Origin: Gracilaria gracilis
Taxonomy: Eukaryota > Rhodophyta > Florideophyceae > Gracilariales > Gracilariaceae
Length of the DNA: 64,000 nucleotides
Assembly (NCBI GenBank): GCA_030374805.1
Contig: JARGSG010000135.1
Location: 25,184 to 89,183, forward strand
Direction: 5' to 3'
The stretch's first letter is position 1. Each line of letters opens with the position of its first letter. Shown here piece by piece: positions 30,760 to 41,419 of the stretch. The translations under genes and the position numbers were made by a program. The notes below the pieces were generated by a model. It did no database searches. It was not told the DNA's origin and saw nothing but the letters and a program-made list of their open reading frames with translations.

Positions 30760-31970
30760 CGCTTGTCTGGCTGAGGGGCGCCTTGTATACATTCTAGAAA
30801 GCAAACACGGAGTGTGTGCGTGTGTGTGTCTCTTTTTGGGCGCAGCTATGAGCATACCGCGCCCAGATGTAACTCCTTTCCCGCCCTGCATGCTTTAGTT
30901 CTTCCCGACTTGACTGGTGGCCGCCATTGCTTGGGCGTGGCGCTTTAAACAAGATTAATGTCCAGACAAACTCCATGCTAGCTCATGACACGCGTGATAT
31001 TCCATCGTCGCCCCTTCCTCGTTTGCATCGCGTCTACGCCTTTTTCTATTCTTAGGTTATCATCTGCGTCGATGTACGTACCCATTTCGAATATGCAACA
31101 GTGCGAATCGATTCCAACGCCTGCTCGGCCGCCTAGAAAGGCTTGTCAGGCACTATGTGACAAGTTTTGGGCGGTGAAGAGGAGAAACGATCAAGTAGAG
31201 AGCATGCGACGACGCAATACGGACGAGGTAGGCTACGAACACGCTGTGCGCAACATCGGCATTGGTGATGTGTCGTTGACGAAGCTAGTCAGATGGTGTC
31301 GTCTTGCGCGCTGAGGCCAAGAGAGGCCATCTGCTCTCACGCCTCACGATCCCATCACTGCAATGGTCCACCAAGCTGAAGGCCTCTACTCTGCTGTTTG
31401 ACCATGTTCGAGTGCTCACGCATGGTACCCATGGCATGAGCGCTATGTGAAAGCTGCGTGAACGGTGGGAAACACCGGAAGTAAAATTTGTCTTGACGTT
31501 GCACGCACATGAAAGCAAGCAGCTTGTATGTTGTTGGTTCTGATGTGATCAAGTTGCCGAAGCCGTTTGTTAGTGCTGCTTTTGCACGTGGTGGGCGTAA
31601 GTGGCGCAAAAGTTACGCATCGATCTGCCAGGGCGAGCCAGCGCCGCCCGGTATGGCGTTTTGCGCCGACGCGCGTCGGCGCTACATGCTCGTAAACAAT
31701 GACCGTCGTGGTAAGCCAACGGCTCCTGCGACGGCCGCTGTCTTTTTCAGTGAATAATGCGCAAGCTTGTAGGCAGGCGTGTCCACGTGCACGACGAGCT
31801 TGATGACACGCTGCTTGTTGGATCGCAAAGAATGCAAAGACAGTTTGCAGCACATCTCTATGAACAGTAGGTCTCCAGCTAAAATAGAGCGAGCGTAAGC
31901 GATTGCGCTGAAATTAGTCTTCGTCTACCTCGCCGAGTGGAGGCAAAGAGAAAGCACTTGAGATCTTACG
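30760..31970. other. No gene recognised; coding-like scraps
   Basis: Plus-strand scraps read like protein (KRRNDQVESMRRRNTDEVGY near 31.2 kb; KLVGRRVHVHDELDDTLLVG near 31.8 kb), but no family, start or continuity is seen. Probably further gene debris. Confidence 0.3.
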
Positions 31971-31973
31971 GAA

Positions 31974-32269
31974 GGGCTGAACTTGGAAGTGGAATCTAAC
32001 AGATTGGATGCAGAAATTACGACATTCGCTGACAGAGTAGACGTTACTGAGGAATTGCGGCAATTGTTGGCTCATTTTCACATTTTTGAGCTCTCGTTTC
32101 TCGCAGCAGATGAGCCTGTGGGACATCGTCTGATCTTCCTGCTGCAAGAAATGCATCGCGAAATCACTACTCTGAGCGACAAGTGCTAAGAGTCAGCTAT
32201 GAACCATCTGAGTGTAACGATCGAAGAGGAAATCGAAAAGATCTGTGAGCAATGCGTCAACATTCGGTA
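31974..32269 (+). pseudogene. YicC-family protein, C-terminal domain relic
   Basis: YicC proteins are bacterial endoribonuclease-type proteins with a C-terminal DUF1732 domain. NRLDAEITTFADRVDVTEEL, then EPVGHRLIFLLQEMHREITT, follows the family pattern (R.D.EI..F..R.DV.EEL ... GR.LDFL.QEM.RE.NT). After LSDKC a TAA (32,187-32,189) interrupts, but the same frame gives VTIEEEIEKICEQCVNIR, the normal YicC end (EIEKIREQVQNIE-like). The N-terminal domain is absent. A stop just upstream (tga, ~31,965) shows truncation or a shift. Bacterial or plastid ancestry is inferred. It ends 4 bp from the convergent SWIM gene. Confidence 0.7.
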
Positions 32270-32273
32270 GGGC

Positions 32274-32798
32274 TTAACATTTTGCGAAATTGTGCTCACG
32301 AGGTGGAGTGACGGTTGACAGTCTCGGAGCGCATGCCAAGATGGTGATGATTATGTGCTTGCAGAACGGCTCGGCTCGGAAGGAATAAGCTTTGCAATCG
32401 CAGAAACACTCGCGCAGTTTAACGTGTTCATCAAAAGGAAGGGCACATAATTGGACATCGTTGTATGCCAAGTGGCGAAAGATGACAGTGTGGATTGCCT
32501 GCTGGGCGATGACTTGAGCCGGAACATGTCCAGCAAAAGTGAAGAATGAAACAAAGGACTGCTCAGGCTTGCCTGAGTTTTGGGCGGCGTTCCTCACGGC
32601 TAGATCGATATGGCGTAGCGCGGCGCGGGTGACATTCGGACTCTTGTTGAATAGCAGACCGATAGCTGATGTGGATGGGGGTACTTTGGATGGCGTGATG
32701 TCGTTCGAAGCTGGTTGCCTGTGAAGGGATGTTGAAGAGATGGCCCGCTGAAGTGCGGCGGTGAAGGCGTGGTGACGTACGGAGCCGTTGCTTTCCAT
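32274..32798 (-). CDS. SWIM zinc-finger protein
   Basis: 174 codons from ATG to TAA with no lesion. The C-terminus carries a SWIM finger, C-x-C-x10-C-x-H, in CFCDCKAYSFRAEPFCKHII (Cys133, Cys135, Cys146, His148). SWIM fingers bind DNA or protein. Size and position of the finger recall SWS1/ZSWIM7, the Shu-complex regulator of Rad51, but the N-terminal part (AGHVPAQVIAQQAIHTVIFR) is too weak to assign this. A MULE-derived protein is another possibility. Convergent with the YicC relic. Confidence 0.6.
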   Translation of the reverse strand: MESNGSVRHHAFTAALQRAISSTSLHRQPASNDITPSKVPPSTSAIGLLFNKSPNVTRAALRHIDLAVRNAAQNSGKPEQSFVSFFTFAGHVPAQVIAQQAIHTVIFRHLAYNDVQLCALPFDEHVKLRECFCDCKAYSFRAEPFCKHIIITILACAPRLSTVTPPREHNFAKC

Positions 32799-33124
32799 AA
32801 CTACGGGGCGGTATCGCCATCAACTCGCATACTGTTGAACCTTGACATCCCCTTCAGCCGTAGTTTCGTAGCTTTGCTGCTTCTGCTAGGAAAACTTCGA
32901 TGACTATCCTTGTGAACCCCAAAACTGTGTTGCGAATGTCCCGTATGGAGCGGCACCGCCAAATTCTGAGGTAAAAGGAGTCGACGATCTGCTCTTAACA
33001 AAGCCTGTAGATGACGAGGTCCGCTTCGGCCCTCCAGATATTGCATATCGTTCGTAGGCGGACAAATTAAACAAATCTCGCTCACGATGCTCCCCGAGGT
33101 TAACACCAACTCTCCTTAGTTGTC

Positions 33125-35989
33125 TTGGTGCCCTTAGCAGTTGCAGTGACTCTTCCGCGTCAAGGATGCAACACACACACGTTCATCTTACAAGAAGATG
33201 TTCACCAGCTCTCCTCACTGGGAATGCAGGTCAATGAAGCAAAGGTGGGGCATCGAGTTAGGGGGATGAAGGAACTGTTAGATAGGTTTGAGGAACACCT
33301 GAATCAGTTCTTCGAATTCCTGGACAACGAAATCTCTGCAAACGTAGAAGCTTCTATTCAAGAATGCACGTACATTGCGCGTAATACAGTGCCAAAGAAT
33401 CCTCCTCGACTCATATTGGACTACACGACAACCACTGCAGACGAAGGAAAACTGAGGGAAGCAATCGTAGGCGAATGTGAAGAACGGGTAGTTGCTGTTG
33501 TGGCATCTGGGAAAGGTGGAGTGGGAAAGACGGAGTGGGAAAGACGTGTGCGCTGCGCGGACTTGCGTATGACAATGAAATCAAGAGACGCATTCCGGGT
33601 GGTACCCTCTACATTCAGCTTGGCAAGGACTCGGTGCTGGGGGACATTGTGCGTGGTGTGGCAAACATCGTGGAAAGGACGGGAAACCAGAAGTTGGCGA
33701 GTGAGATTAGGGCGACGGGAACGGTACAGGAAGTGTGCGAGAAGGCCTCTGACTGGTTCCACGATCAAACGGTTCTCGTTCTGGTGGACGATATATGGCA
33801 GGTGAACCACATCGATCCCGACTTGTTGGGGGTGCTAGCAAACATGATGAAGGAAAGCAGTCGGCTGGTGTACAAGACGAGGGGCAAACGCTTTCTGGGT
33901 CAGGCGCACAATGTGATTTGAGTTCAAAGAGAAGGAGAAGTATGGGGAATTGGCAGAGCGGATGTTGATGAAGCATGCTGGGTTTGATGATGTAGATAAG
34001 CTGGAAACAAACAACAGATCTGCATTTAAAGCGATTTTGCATGAATGTCAGGGGCTATCACTTGCGTTTGGGATTGCTGGAGGTGCTGTGTTGAAGAAGT
34101 GTCAGCGAAAACGAGCAGATCGTGAGCAGGACGCATGGACAGATTTTCACGACGACATGGTGTGCAGTGAAGGGATTCTATTACAGTCTTCTGTTGAGCG
34201 TTACGGGTACCTGAGTCGCATGGTGGATGTCTCTCTTCAGGTTGCTGAGGTGGCTGGTGAGCATGGAAGATATGAGGAAATGTTTTGAGCTCTGTGCGTG
34301 CTTCAAAAACAACAATCTGTTCCTGTGGCAATGTTGCAGAAGCTGTGGGACTTGCAAAGTCTGGATGCGACTAAGAAGGTAGTTGAAGTTCTGAACGATG
34401 TGTCTGTGTTGCAGATGAGAGAGGAAGAGGGACAAGTTTCTGTTCAACTGTACGACTTGATTGTGGACATTGCTGTGGACAAGGCATCAAAGAAGTTTTG
34501 ATAGGCAAGTTTTCTTTCAAAGGTTGGTTTTCAACTACGTTGAGGGTAGTGGAGGGGAGAATATATCCACAAGAGGGCAAGAACGCGGAGATGAAGGTGC
34601 AATGGAGTCACAAGGTGTAAGCCACACAACGCGTGATAGAGTGCAGAGGGCGCAGAGGAGATTGAGGATAAATTGGTGGGAAAGTGTGGATGATGGATAC
34701 CTTCACAACAATGTGTGCCGGGTTCTTCGATGTGCTGGATACGGAGATGTGTTGGTTTGGCTGCTTTCTGAGCCACAGTGGATTACTCATCGCTTGGTAA
34801 GCGCGGGCGTGCACAACGTAGAACGCGATCTTGAAGAGGGAAGGTTAGTTTTTGGTGGAAGGAGTGGGTGTGATTTGGATCACAAGGAACATCTGGATAT
34901 GATTGGGAGGGCAGCGAGGTTGAGCTGCAGGTTTGTGAACGATAATTCTCGGGAAGTGTGGTTCCAGCTGCACGGGCGGTTATTGTGGCATGCGAGTGAG
35001 AGCAAGAGGGCGAGGAAGTTTTTTGAGAAGATGGAGCGTTGTGCTGTGAAACCGTGGGTGAAACCGTGTGGTGCAGGAATTCTGCAACGAGCGAGTTGGT
35101 GTAGCGCTTGGAATGGTGGGCTGCAATGGTGTTGTACTGTGTACATGGCTTGAGCAGGAGGAACTACATTGTGTGTCGGGAAGTTTTCGACCACTTGAAG
35201 TACTTGCTGGTATGGGAGTTACGCGGTACAGTTTGGTGACGGGATTGCACCAATCCGTTGACTTCGATGTGAACTCTAATCGATTGGATGGCAGGTTGCG
35301 AAGAGTGATATGCGCTGCGTTCATGCGTGAGAAGAAAAGCGTTGTGAGTGTTCACGAGGACAGACACATAGTTGAGTGGAACACAACAACGGGGACGGTA
35401 TAGCGAGTTGTGGAGTGCACGACGGCCAGTCCAGACGCGAGCTCTGACACGACAGGCAGTGGGCTGTGGCGGTGGATGGTGGCGGTTGTAGGAGGATGTT
35501 TTGGAAGTTGGGATAGTGCAAATTCAGAGGCGCCGCCGTCATGCACATCATGCTCTCAACGTTCAGATGACGAATACTGGAGATCGGCTGCAGTGAGCGC
35601 GGATGGATCACGTACTGTGTCGGGATCGTTGGGCGGAACGGTGCGAGTGTGGGACGCGGAGAGGGGTGAGGCAGTGGGTGAGCCTCTCCGCGGTCACACT
35701 GGTGGAGTGGATTGCGTTGCAGGGAGTGTGGATGGTTCGCGCATTGTGTCGGGATCGGATGACGAAAGTGTGCGATTGTAGGACGCGGAGGGGTGAGGCA
35801 TCGGGTGAGCCTCTCCACGGTCACACTGATATCGTGGAGTGCGTTGCGGTGAGTGCGGAAGGTTCGCGCTTTGTATCGAAAGATGGAAATGGTTTAAGCA
35901 TGTTGTGGGATGTGCGAAGTGGGGAATGTGTGCTCAAGTCTGACGACTCTGCAATGCCATATGCAGGAAGACGCTCGAAGGCGGTATGA
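33125..35989 (+). pseudogene. NB-ARC-WD40 STAND NTPase (Apaf-1-like), multiply broken
   Basis: STAND NTPases sense signals with a repeat domain and oligomerise via NB-ARC, in cell death or immunity. In order: helical N-terminal region (33.2-33.45 kb); P-loop GKGGVGKT (33,510-33,550), split by a 14-bp tandem duplication; LVLVDDIW (kinase 2, ~33,780); SRLVYKTRGKRF (RNBS-B, ~33,860); GLSLAFGIAGG (GxP-type, ~34,050); winged helix YEEMF-TGA-ALCVLQKQQS...VPVAMLQKLW and YDLIVDIAVDKA (34.28-34.49 kb); NNVCRVLRCAGYGDVLVWLL, the usual linker helices; then WD40 blades (SADGSRTVSGSLGGTVRVWD and next) from 35.57 kb. Stops at 34,286, 35,401 and 35,779 and shifts near 33,531, 33,920, 34,500 and 35,790 disable it. 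Confidence 0.85.
33518..33545 (+). repeat. 14-bp tandem duplication in the NB-ARC P-loop
   Basis: ggagtgggaaagac occurs twice, directly adjacent (33,518-33,531 and 33,532-33,545). 14 is not a multiple of 3, so the frame shifts inside the Walker A motif. With one copy the frame reads GKGGVGKTCALRGLAYDNE and joins the next segment. Confidence 0.95.
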
Positions 35990-36763
35990 AATGGCATGGG
36001 AACAAGGAGCGTGATGGCGTGAATATGTTGCGTCCGGTCCGTCTTTAAAGCGACATGTTGTGCATCTAGACGCAACTGATTGCGCTCACGCAACCGTTCA
36101 CGGTTGCGGCGCTGTCGGAAACGCGCTCCGATCTGGTGCGCATTTGGGAGCGTTGATTGATGGCGCATTGCTTATCGCCACCATGTTGCACGACTGCGGC
36201 TCACGTTTCATCGACGGCGCACACGTGATATGGCGAGAATCTATCATACAGAATCGAAGCACGGCAGCCGATGCGAGAAACGTGACTGCACGTTGTGTGC
36301 ACGGGCGCTCCCGGGCTCACCGGGCTCTGGAGTGTCAGAGGAGGGCGAAGCATGAAGTGGCGAACGGCAAGCGCGCGTGTGGATGTACCGTTGGTACGAC
36401 GGTACACAGCGGTAATCAATCGTGCACGTGCGCTAATGCGCAGATACAGCGCTGGTAAAAGCTAAAGTTTTACCGCCGCAGAACGTGTCAAAAAGACGGC
36501 CGCCGCTGGCACGCTCCGCGCCTTTGCTTTGCTGCTGCTCCCCCGCAAGGTGCCCCCCCTGCGCGCAATCCGTGCACCCAGCTCTTACGCACCCGTATCC
36601 ACGCCTCGCTCCCTTCCACCCTCATATACCGTACCTTATTGCTCCGCCTCATCGTCATCCACGTCCATTCTCCATCCTTCCACTCTCCTTTGATACCCTT
36701 CTCCTTCCCTACCTCAATAAACACCTGCTCGTTACCTCAACCCCACAACATCGCCCCACAGCC
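35990..36763. other. No gene recognised
   Basis: Includes the palindromic word gtaccgttggtac at 36,385-36,397 and a pyrimidine-rich stretch (36,530-36,760) that probably is the 5' region of the SET gene. Confidence 0.35.
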
Positions 36764-37472
36764 ATGGTTCGTCCGCTGCCGCCCGCGCATCAGATCGCAC
36801 TGCTTTCACTACGCAATTTGGCTTCGTTCCGCCGGCGTGCTAATCAACCTTCGCATCGACGCAAGCTCCCCCAATTCGCGATCTCTTCATGCATCCACAC
36901 CAATCGCAGAGTCCACACCCGTGCTACGCATTCCGCCAACGCATCTCATCACCACGCAAATCGCGGCGCAAACATATCCCATCCCAGACATTATGCGTGC
37001 GGCCAGGGAGGCAAAGTTGCAAGAGAGACTGTGTTGTAGACTGCCTGATGCTGTGTGCGGTAACGCACATCTACTACTGTTCGTTTTGTTGCAATTGGCC
37101 AATCCATGATCTTCGTTCTTTGCACCTTGGTTACGCTCGTTGTGAGCCGTTTTTCATATACCATTGTCGCTGCCCTTTGAACGGGTGAAAGATTTGCTTT
37201 ATGACACGCCTGTATTCCCACTTATCGTGAAGCTACGGGAGGAGCTGTTGGAGATGTTCAATGATTGCTTTCTTGCTTTTGCAGTGAGATGTTACCCCCA
37301 GTGTTTTCCGCCGCAAGTGTGCACCTTTGAATTGTTTCAATACGCGCATTGCGTGATCGAGACGCCCGCGTTTCGAGTCGACTCGCTCACGTTGTTGGCA
37401 CTGTTTGCGGACACGGCCAATCACTCACCAACTGACTCCAATGCTTGCAATGCAAAAGTGCGATACTTGTAA
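36764..37472 (+). pseudogene. SET-domain protein methyltransferase (RBCMT/SETD3 type), truncated, two in-frame TGA
   Basis: These enzymes methylate lysine or histidine in non-histone proteins such as Rubisco large subunit or actin. WLRSAGVLINLRIDASSPNS, then SLHASTPIAESTPVLRIPPT, is the SET start (GRGL.A...IA....L.IP). GNAHLLLFVLLQLANP follows, then TGA (37,107-37,109) where SFWAPY-type proteins have Trp, SSFFAPWLRSL, a second TGA (~37,140) and AVFHIPLSLPFERVKDLLYD. FRVDSLTLLALFADTANHSP is the SET core motif with D...NH. The frame is continuous from about 36,800; an ATG (36,764) lies in another frame. Homology ends just after NHSP, at the abutting EMC8/9 fragment, so the post-SET half is missing. 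Confidence 0.68.
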
Positions 37473-37700
37473 TCCGTAGTGTATGGCATAACGTTGTGCC
37501 AACAGAAGCGACAGCTCGTGAAGAGGCGCAGTGAACATGGCGAGGTCGGAATGAGCGAGCGGAAGCGCCAGTTGAATGTCCACCAGTTGAGAGCTTCTCG
37601 TACCCAATAAAGCGCCGCTGACATTTGTGGGATGCCTTTGCGCGTGTAGAAGAATGGTGGCGTACGCGATGTCGCTGAGTTGATGTGGGGACTCAGTCAT
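37428..37700 (-). pseudogene. EMC8/9 (ER membrane complex subunit) N-terminal fragment
   Basis: EMC inserts membrane proteins in the ER; EMC8/9 is a cytosolic MPN-like subunit. From ATG 37700, YATILLHAQRHPTNVSGALL, then LALPLAHSDLAMFTAPLHEL and LLLAQRYA, follows the EMC8 N-terminus (Y.K...H..KYP...V.GLL ... PLFH...L.PMLE.AL). After about residue 70 homology stops and the frame becomes antisense of the SET fragment. About 130 C-terminal residues are absent. Confidence 0.7.
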
Positions 37701-37709
37701 GATGGCGAT

Positions 37710-38479
37710 TGCACTGGTGAAGGCGATGGTGCCCATCGTCTCGTCCCTCTGTCACGACAACGCGGTGGTGGCGCTTTGCGCCTGCCAGCGATGCGTGATG
37801 CAATCTCAACTGCAGCTCACAGCAAGATACGCAGCTTCACAATTGCTCCTCGTATTCGCTTGTCTTCTCGTTTGCACTCGCTCTAACCCTTTGCAGCGGA
37901 ACGTTACCATCATGGCCACTGTGGGCGACGGTTCCACACCTAACGTTGGGCCTGCCCGATTCAGTGAACGACATGTATGTCTGATAGCGAATTGCCTCGT
38001 TCCCGTTCTGCTGACATGAACCCCCCTCCCCTATGCTTGAACACGAGTGGCACGAGCGCAGCAGACTGGTTTGCTTTCCAAATTACAAGGAACCTTGTAC
38101 AGACTTTTGTGTTCCAAGTGCACTTCTGGTACAATTCTTCATCACGCCAGACATCATCATCGATGATATCTACCACATGACGACAATGGTGTAAAAACAC
38201 GCCCATACTACTAAGGACAGCGTCGCAAGTAGAAGTCGGGCTCCATGACCCATCCTTATCTTTTCGGCATGGCTGTCGGCTATGTTAATTGCTGAGAGCC
38301 CCAAAACGTTCTTGTTGCGAGCGCCATCTGTTGAAGAAAATTTTCACCCATACAATCTCGACGTTGTCCCTCGTCGTCGACGTCATGAATCTTGAAACCA
38401 CTGCAAGGATATCGCAGTTGTCTCAAGATCTCATTTATAAAAGAAGAATGCGTGGAGAGCGTAAGTTCTCTGGTCCACA
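37710..38479. other. No gene recognised
   Basis: A plus-strand frame (37,699-38,019) has a hydrophobic stretch (SQLLLVFACLLVCTRS) but no recognisable family. Confidence 0.3.
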
Positions 38480-39769
38480 TCACCGTTCCCGCTGGGCATG
38501 CTTGTTGAATTCTCGATATTCTTCGTCTGGAAATTCGCTTGCTCCGAACACGCGTGTAATTAATACCGGACGAATGTTCACCCTGCTCACGAAGTAATCG
38601 TTTAGCGATTCATCATGTCCCTGTTTAGGATGCATTGGTACACGTACTCCGTACCCATCAATATCCAATCGCACGTCAGCTGCCCTGCACGCATCTTGCA
38701 TCGCATATTTTATTCGTTGCAGTTGCGATGATGATTTAGTGCTCAGGTGAATTGTTCTTCGCTTGCCGTTCGTGCTCCTACTTCCACTCAGGGATGCGCG
38801 TGATGCGACAATGCTGGCCGACAAGCGATTGACCGCAGTTACTTCTCTCTTCCTGAGCTGAGCGCCACTTTATCTGATATGGTTGGATGTCAGGCTGAGT
38901 TTGAGGCTCCGGATAAGGGGTAGCCATTGCCCCAACTGGGCACCCAGATCTTCAAGGAACGCCATGACATTGCACCGGGGATTGAAATTTGGATCGCTAT
39001 GCTCATCTGCGCCCCTGTCATCCACTGTTACACGACATCGTTCAGAAAATTCAATGCTAAGGTTCACCAGTTTTGCGAGACAAGATGACTTCAGGAGTGT
39101 ACCCAGGTCATTGATTAACTCCCTTTCAACCCTGCATAGCCGAACAGTTTTGAGCCGATTTAGCCCGTCTCGAAGCGCCGTAATCGCATGTATGCTAGGT
39201 CGGTTAACCGTTAGATCGGTGACTGTTGACTCTCCGAGAAGTTTTCCGATCCGCTCATCGAAACGGCCGCCATCATCAAATGCCAAGGTCTCCAGTTGCT
39301 TGCATTCCTCAAACAACGTAGACAGGATGGTTTCAGCGCCTGAAAACTCGTATAGGGGGAGGCGAAGAGTTACTAGCCGTGAAGCACAACTGCGAGCGAT
39401 AGTTCTGAGCAACACCGGTGAATGAACAGAGCGGTCTTGGTACTCGTGAACATCCCAACTCGTCGCGGGAAAAAGAACATCGAATTCCTTAACGAGATCG
39501 GCGTATTGTTTTAGAAATACTTCAAAGTACAGAACAGCATGAAGTAAAGACCGCATGCGTCGTAGTGATTGCAAGCGCAAGACTGGCTGCTGACGGGGTG
39601 GTTGCTCACTCCGGCCATTGCTTCGAATATTTTCGAGAAGGAGGTCATGCAGCTCACTAGGGAGCTCATTAAGGCTCGGTTTGTGGCTTGCGCGAGGTCC
39701 TCTGGCGCCGCAATTTTGTACGAAGGACAGATGGGCACGGCTCGCGTCGATGTGGTGTTGATTTGTCAT
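38480..39769 (-). pseudogene. F-box/LRR-like protein, one in-frame TAA
   Basis: Likely start ATG 39769 (an upstream GTG frame also exists). Residues 32-49, SLNELPSELHDLLLENI, resemble an F-box that docks to Skp1 in SCF ubiquitin ligases. The rest has irregular Leu-rich segments (ALRDGLNRLKTVRLCRVERE, KLVNLSIEFSERC), as in poorly conserved LRRs. TAA at 38,870-38,872 interrupts, then the same frame stays open for 130 codons and reads like protein (SLNDYFVSRVNIRPVLITRV). Function beyond a possible SCF adaptor is unknown. Confidence 0.45.
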
Positions 39770-40695
39770 TATGGGCTGAGGAACTGTGGCGTCCGCGATC
39801 GTTGTGATTAAAAGGTAAGAACGGAAGGTGCAGTAGCGAGTTGTTGGAGATGATGGTGACACAACATATCAGTCATGCTGGAGTTCTTATAGTGATTTGA
39901 TCCGCGCTGATGTATAAAAAGACATCTGATTCTCGAATGGCGTTTGAAACGCTGTAACGAAACGTGCCTTTAAGTATCCACCCATCGTACTGCGTGCTTG
40001 TTTGAAGGGCTGTTTGTGTATTTGATTGTCACCGCTCGCATTTGATCACACTTGTAGGACCGTTCTCCGGTATCAGGGAGGAAGTCTCGAATGTAGCTGA
40101 CACGGCCAAAGGACAACCCGTAGAACATCGGGGATTTCACCTGGGAGTGACAAGGACCTTCGACCTTTCCACCTGTTTTTCACCGAGTAACAGTTCGAAT
40201 ACAGTGCCACCGCCGCGGCGGCCGTTGTGAAACGACAAACCGAAACCAAACCGAAACACAAAACGCCAACCGCCACACACGCGCGCGTGCGCCAAAAAAG
40301 CAACCACGCAGCAGCCAGTGCACGCGCGCCACGCGTCACGCGCGCGCGTATCACGCGTACGCACGCTGTAAGCACGGCGTGCTTTTTGCGCGCGCGCGCA
40401 GCGTCGCCGCCGCGCCTCGCACACGAGCACGTCCGCCGCCGCCGCTGCCGAGTGGCGACGGCGCTACGCTTGCAGTTTTGCGCGCGCCGTTTATAGCGGG
40501 GGGGGGGGAACGGCGGATACGGCAGAAGCGGAAGCGGCGGCGCACGACGAACGAAGCGTTTTTTGTTTGTGCCTTGCGTGCGTGTGGTGTGTGCGCGCTG
40601 CGGTGTTTTGTGTCGGCGGTGCTTGTGAGACACTAGCGTCGCTCGCCGGCGCTCCGTGTGTGTTTGTGTGTGTTGGCAGCTGTTGTTGTGGGGGT
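39770..40695. other. Intergenic; CpG-rich promoter-like region
   Basis: 40,200-40,690 is very rich in CG and alternating CGCG, probably the promoter/5' leader of the SatP-type gene. The frames in it are Arg/Ala artefacts. A run of about 12 G (40,497-40,508) is present. Confidence 0.45.
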
Positions 40696-41415
40696 ATGAC
40701 ACGACTCAAGGGCGCGCGCGTGCAACAAGCGCTGCTCATATCGAAACTGTTCTCGGCGCCGCACAAGCCGTTGCTGCCGCTGTCGTGCGCGTCCAGGCCG
40801 TATCGCCCCATCGCTGACCCGAAGCCGGTCGGATTGATCGGCTTTGCTATCGCTATCACGCTGTGGTCCGTGCCCAAGCTGCTGGGACAGCGCACTCTAC
40901 ACCCGCTGCTGTTCGCTGTAGCTACTTTGCTGGGTAGCTTTGCGCAGCTGTTTGCGGCATACTTCCACTTTCTGCTCAACAATATGCACGCCGCCAACAC
41001 GTTTGCGCTGTTCGGCTTCCACTGGCTGGCGCAGGCTATTTTTCAATACTCGGCGCCTTTTTCGCCCGCGGCGGCGGCGGCAGCGGGCGGCGGCGAAGTG
41101 ATGGCTACACAGCGCGGATTGGAGGCGGACGTGGTGCTGGCACTGACGTACAACGTGCTGTTCGCGCTGTCGGCGCTGGTGCTATGGGTTCCGAGCTATC
41201 GCATCGACCGCTGCGCGTGCGGCACGCTGTTTCTGCTCATTGTGGTGTACGCGTTCGACGCGGTGGCGCTGTTCGACCACCGGTGGGCGGTGATGATGTC
41301 GGGCGTGGCGGGCGTGTTGGCGTCCGTACTGTCGTACTACATGGCGTTTGCCATCCTGTTTGCCGACGCGTGGAGCGATAGCCTGTCGTCGTTGCCGCTG
41401 CGCTCGCTCACGTAG
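40696..41415 (+). CDS. GPR1/FUN34/YaaH (SatP) family acetate/succinate channel
   Basis: 239 residues, ATG to TAG, the usual length. The family signature NPAPLGLxGF appears as ADPKPVGLIGF (residues 40-50) at the start of helix 1. Five more helices follow: LLFAVATLLGSFAQLFAAYF, FALFGFHWLAQAIFQYS, VLALTYNVLFALSALVLW, LFLLIVVYAFDAVALF and MSGVAGVLASVLSYYMAFAI. Members are hexameric plasma-membrane channels for acetate and other small acids or ammonium. An Ala/Gly insertion (residues 124-132) lies in the loop after helix 3. No lesion. A GA microsatellite (41,430-41,470) follows the stop. Confidence 0.78.
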   Translation: MTRLKGARVQQALLISKLFSAPHKPLLPLSCASRPYRPIADPKPVGLIGFAIAITLWSVPKLLGQRTLHPLLFAVATLLGSFAQLFAAYFHFLLNNMHAANTFALFGFHWLAQAIFQYSAPFSPAAAAAAGGGEVMATQRGLEADVVLALTYNVLFALSALVLWVPSYRIDRCACGTLFLLIVVYAFDAVALFDHRWAVMMSGVAGVLASVLSYYMAFAILFADAWSDSLSSLPLRSLT

Positions 41416-41419
41416 CTGC

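Noticed and set aside
40073-40636. Arg/Ala-rich frames upstream of the SatP-type gene
   Set aside because: Alternating CG composition; no motif; coincide with a promoter-like region.
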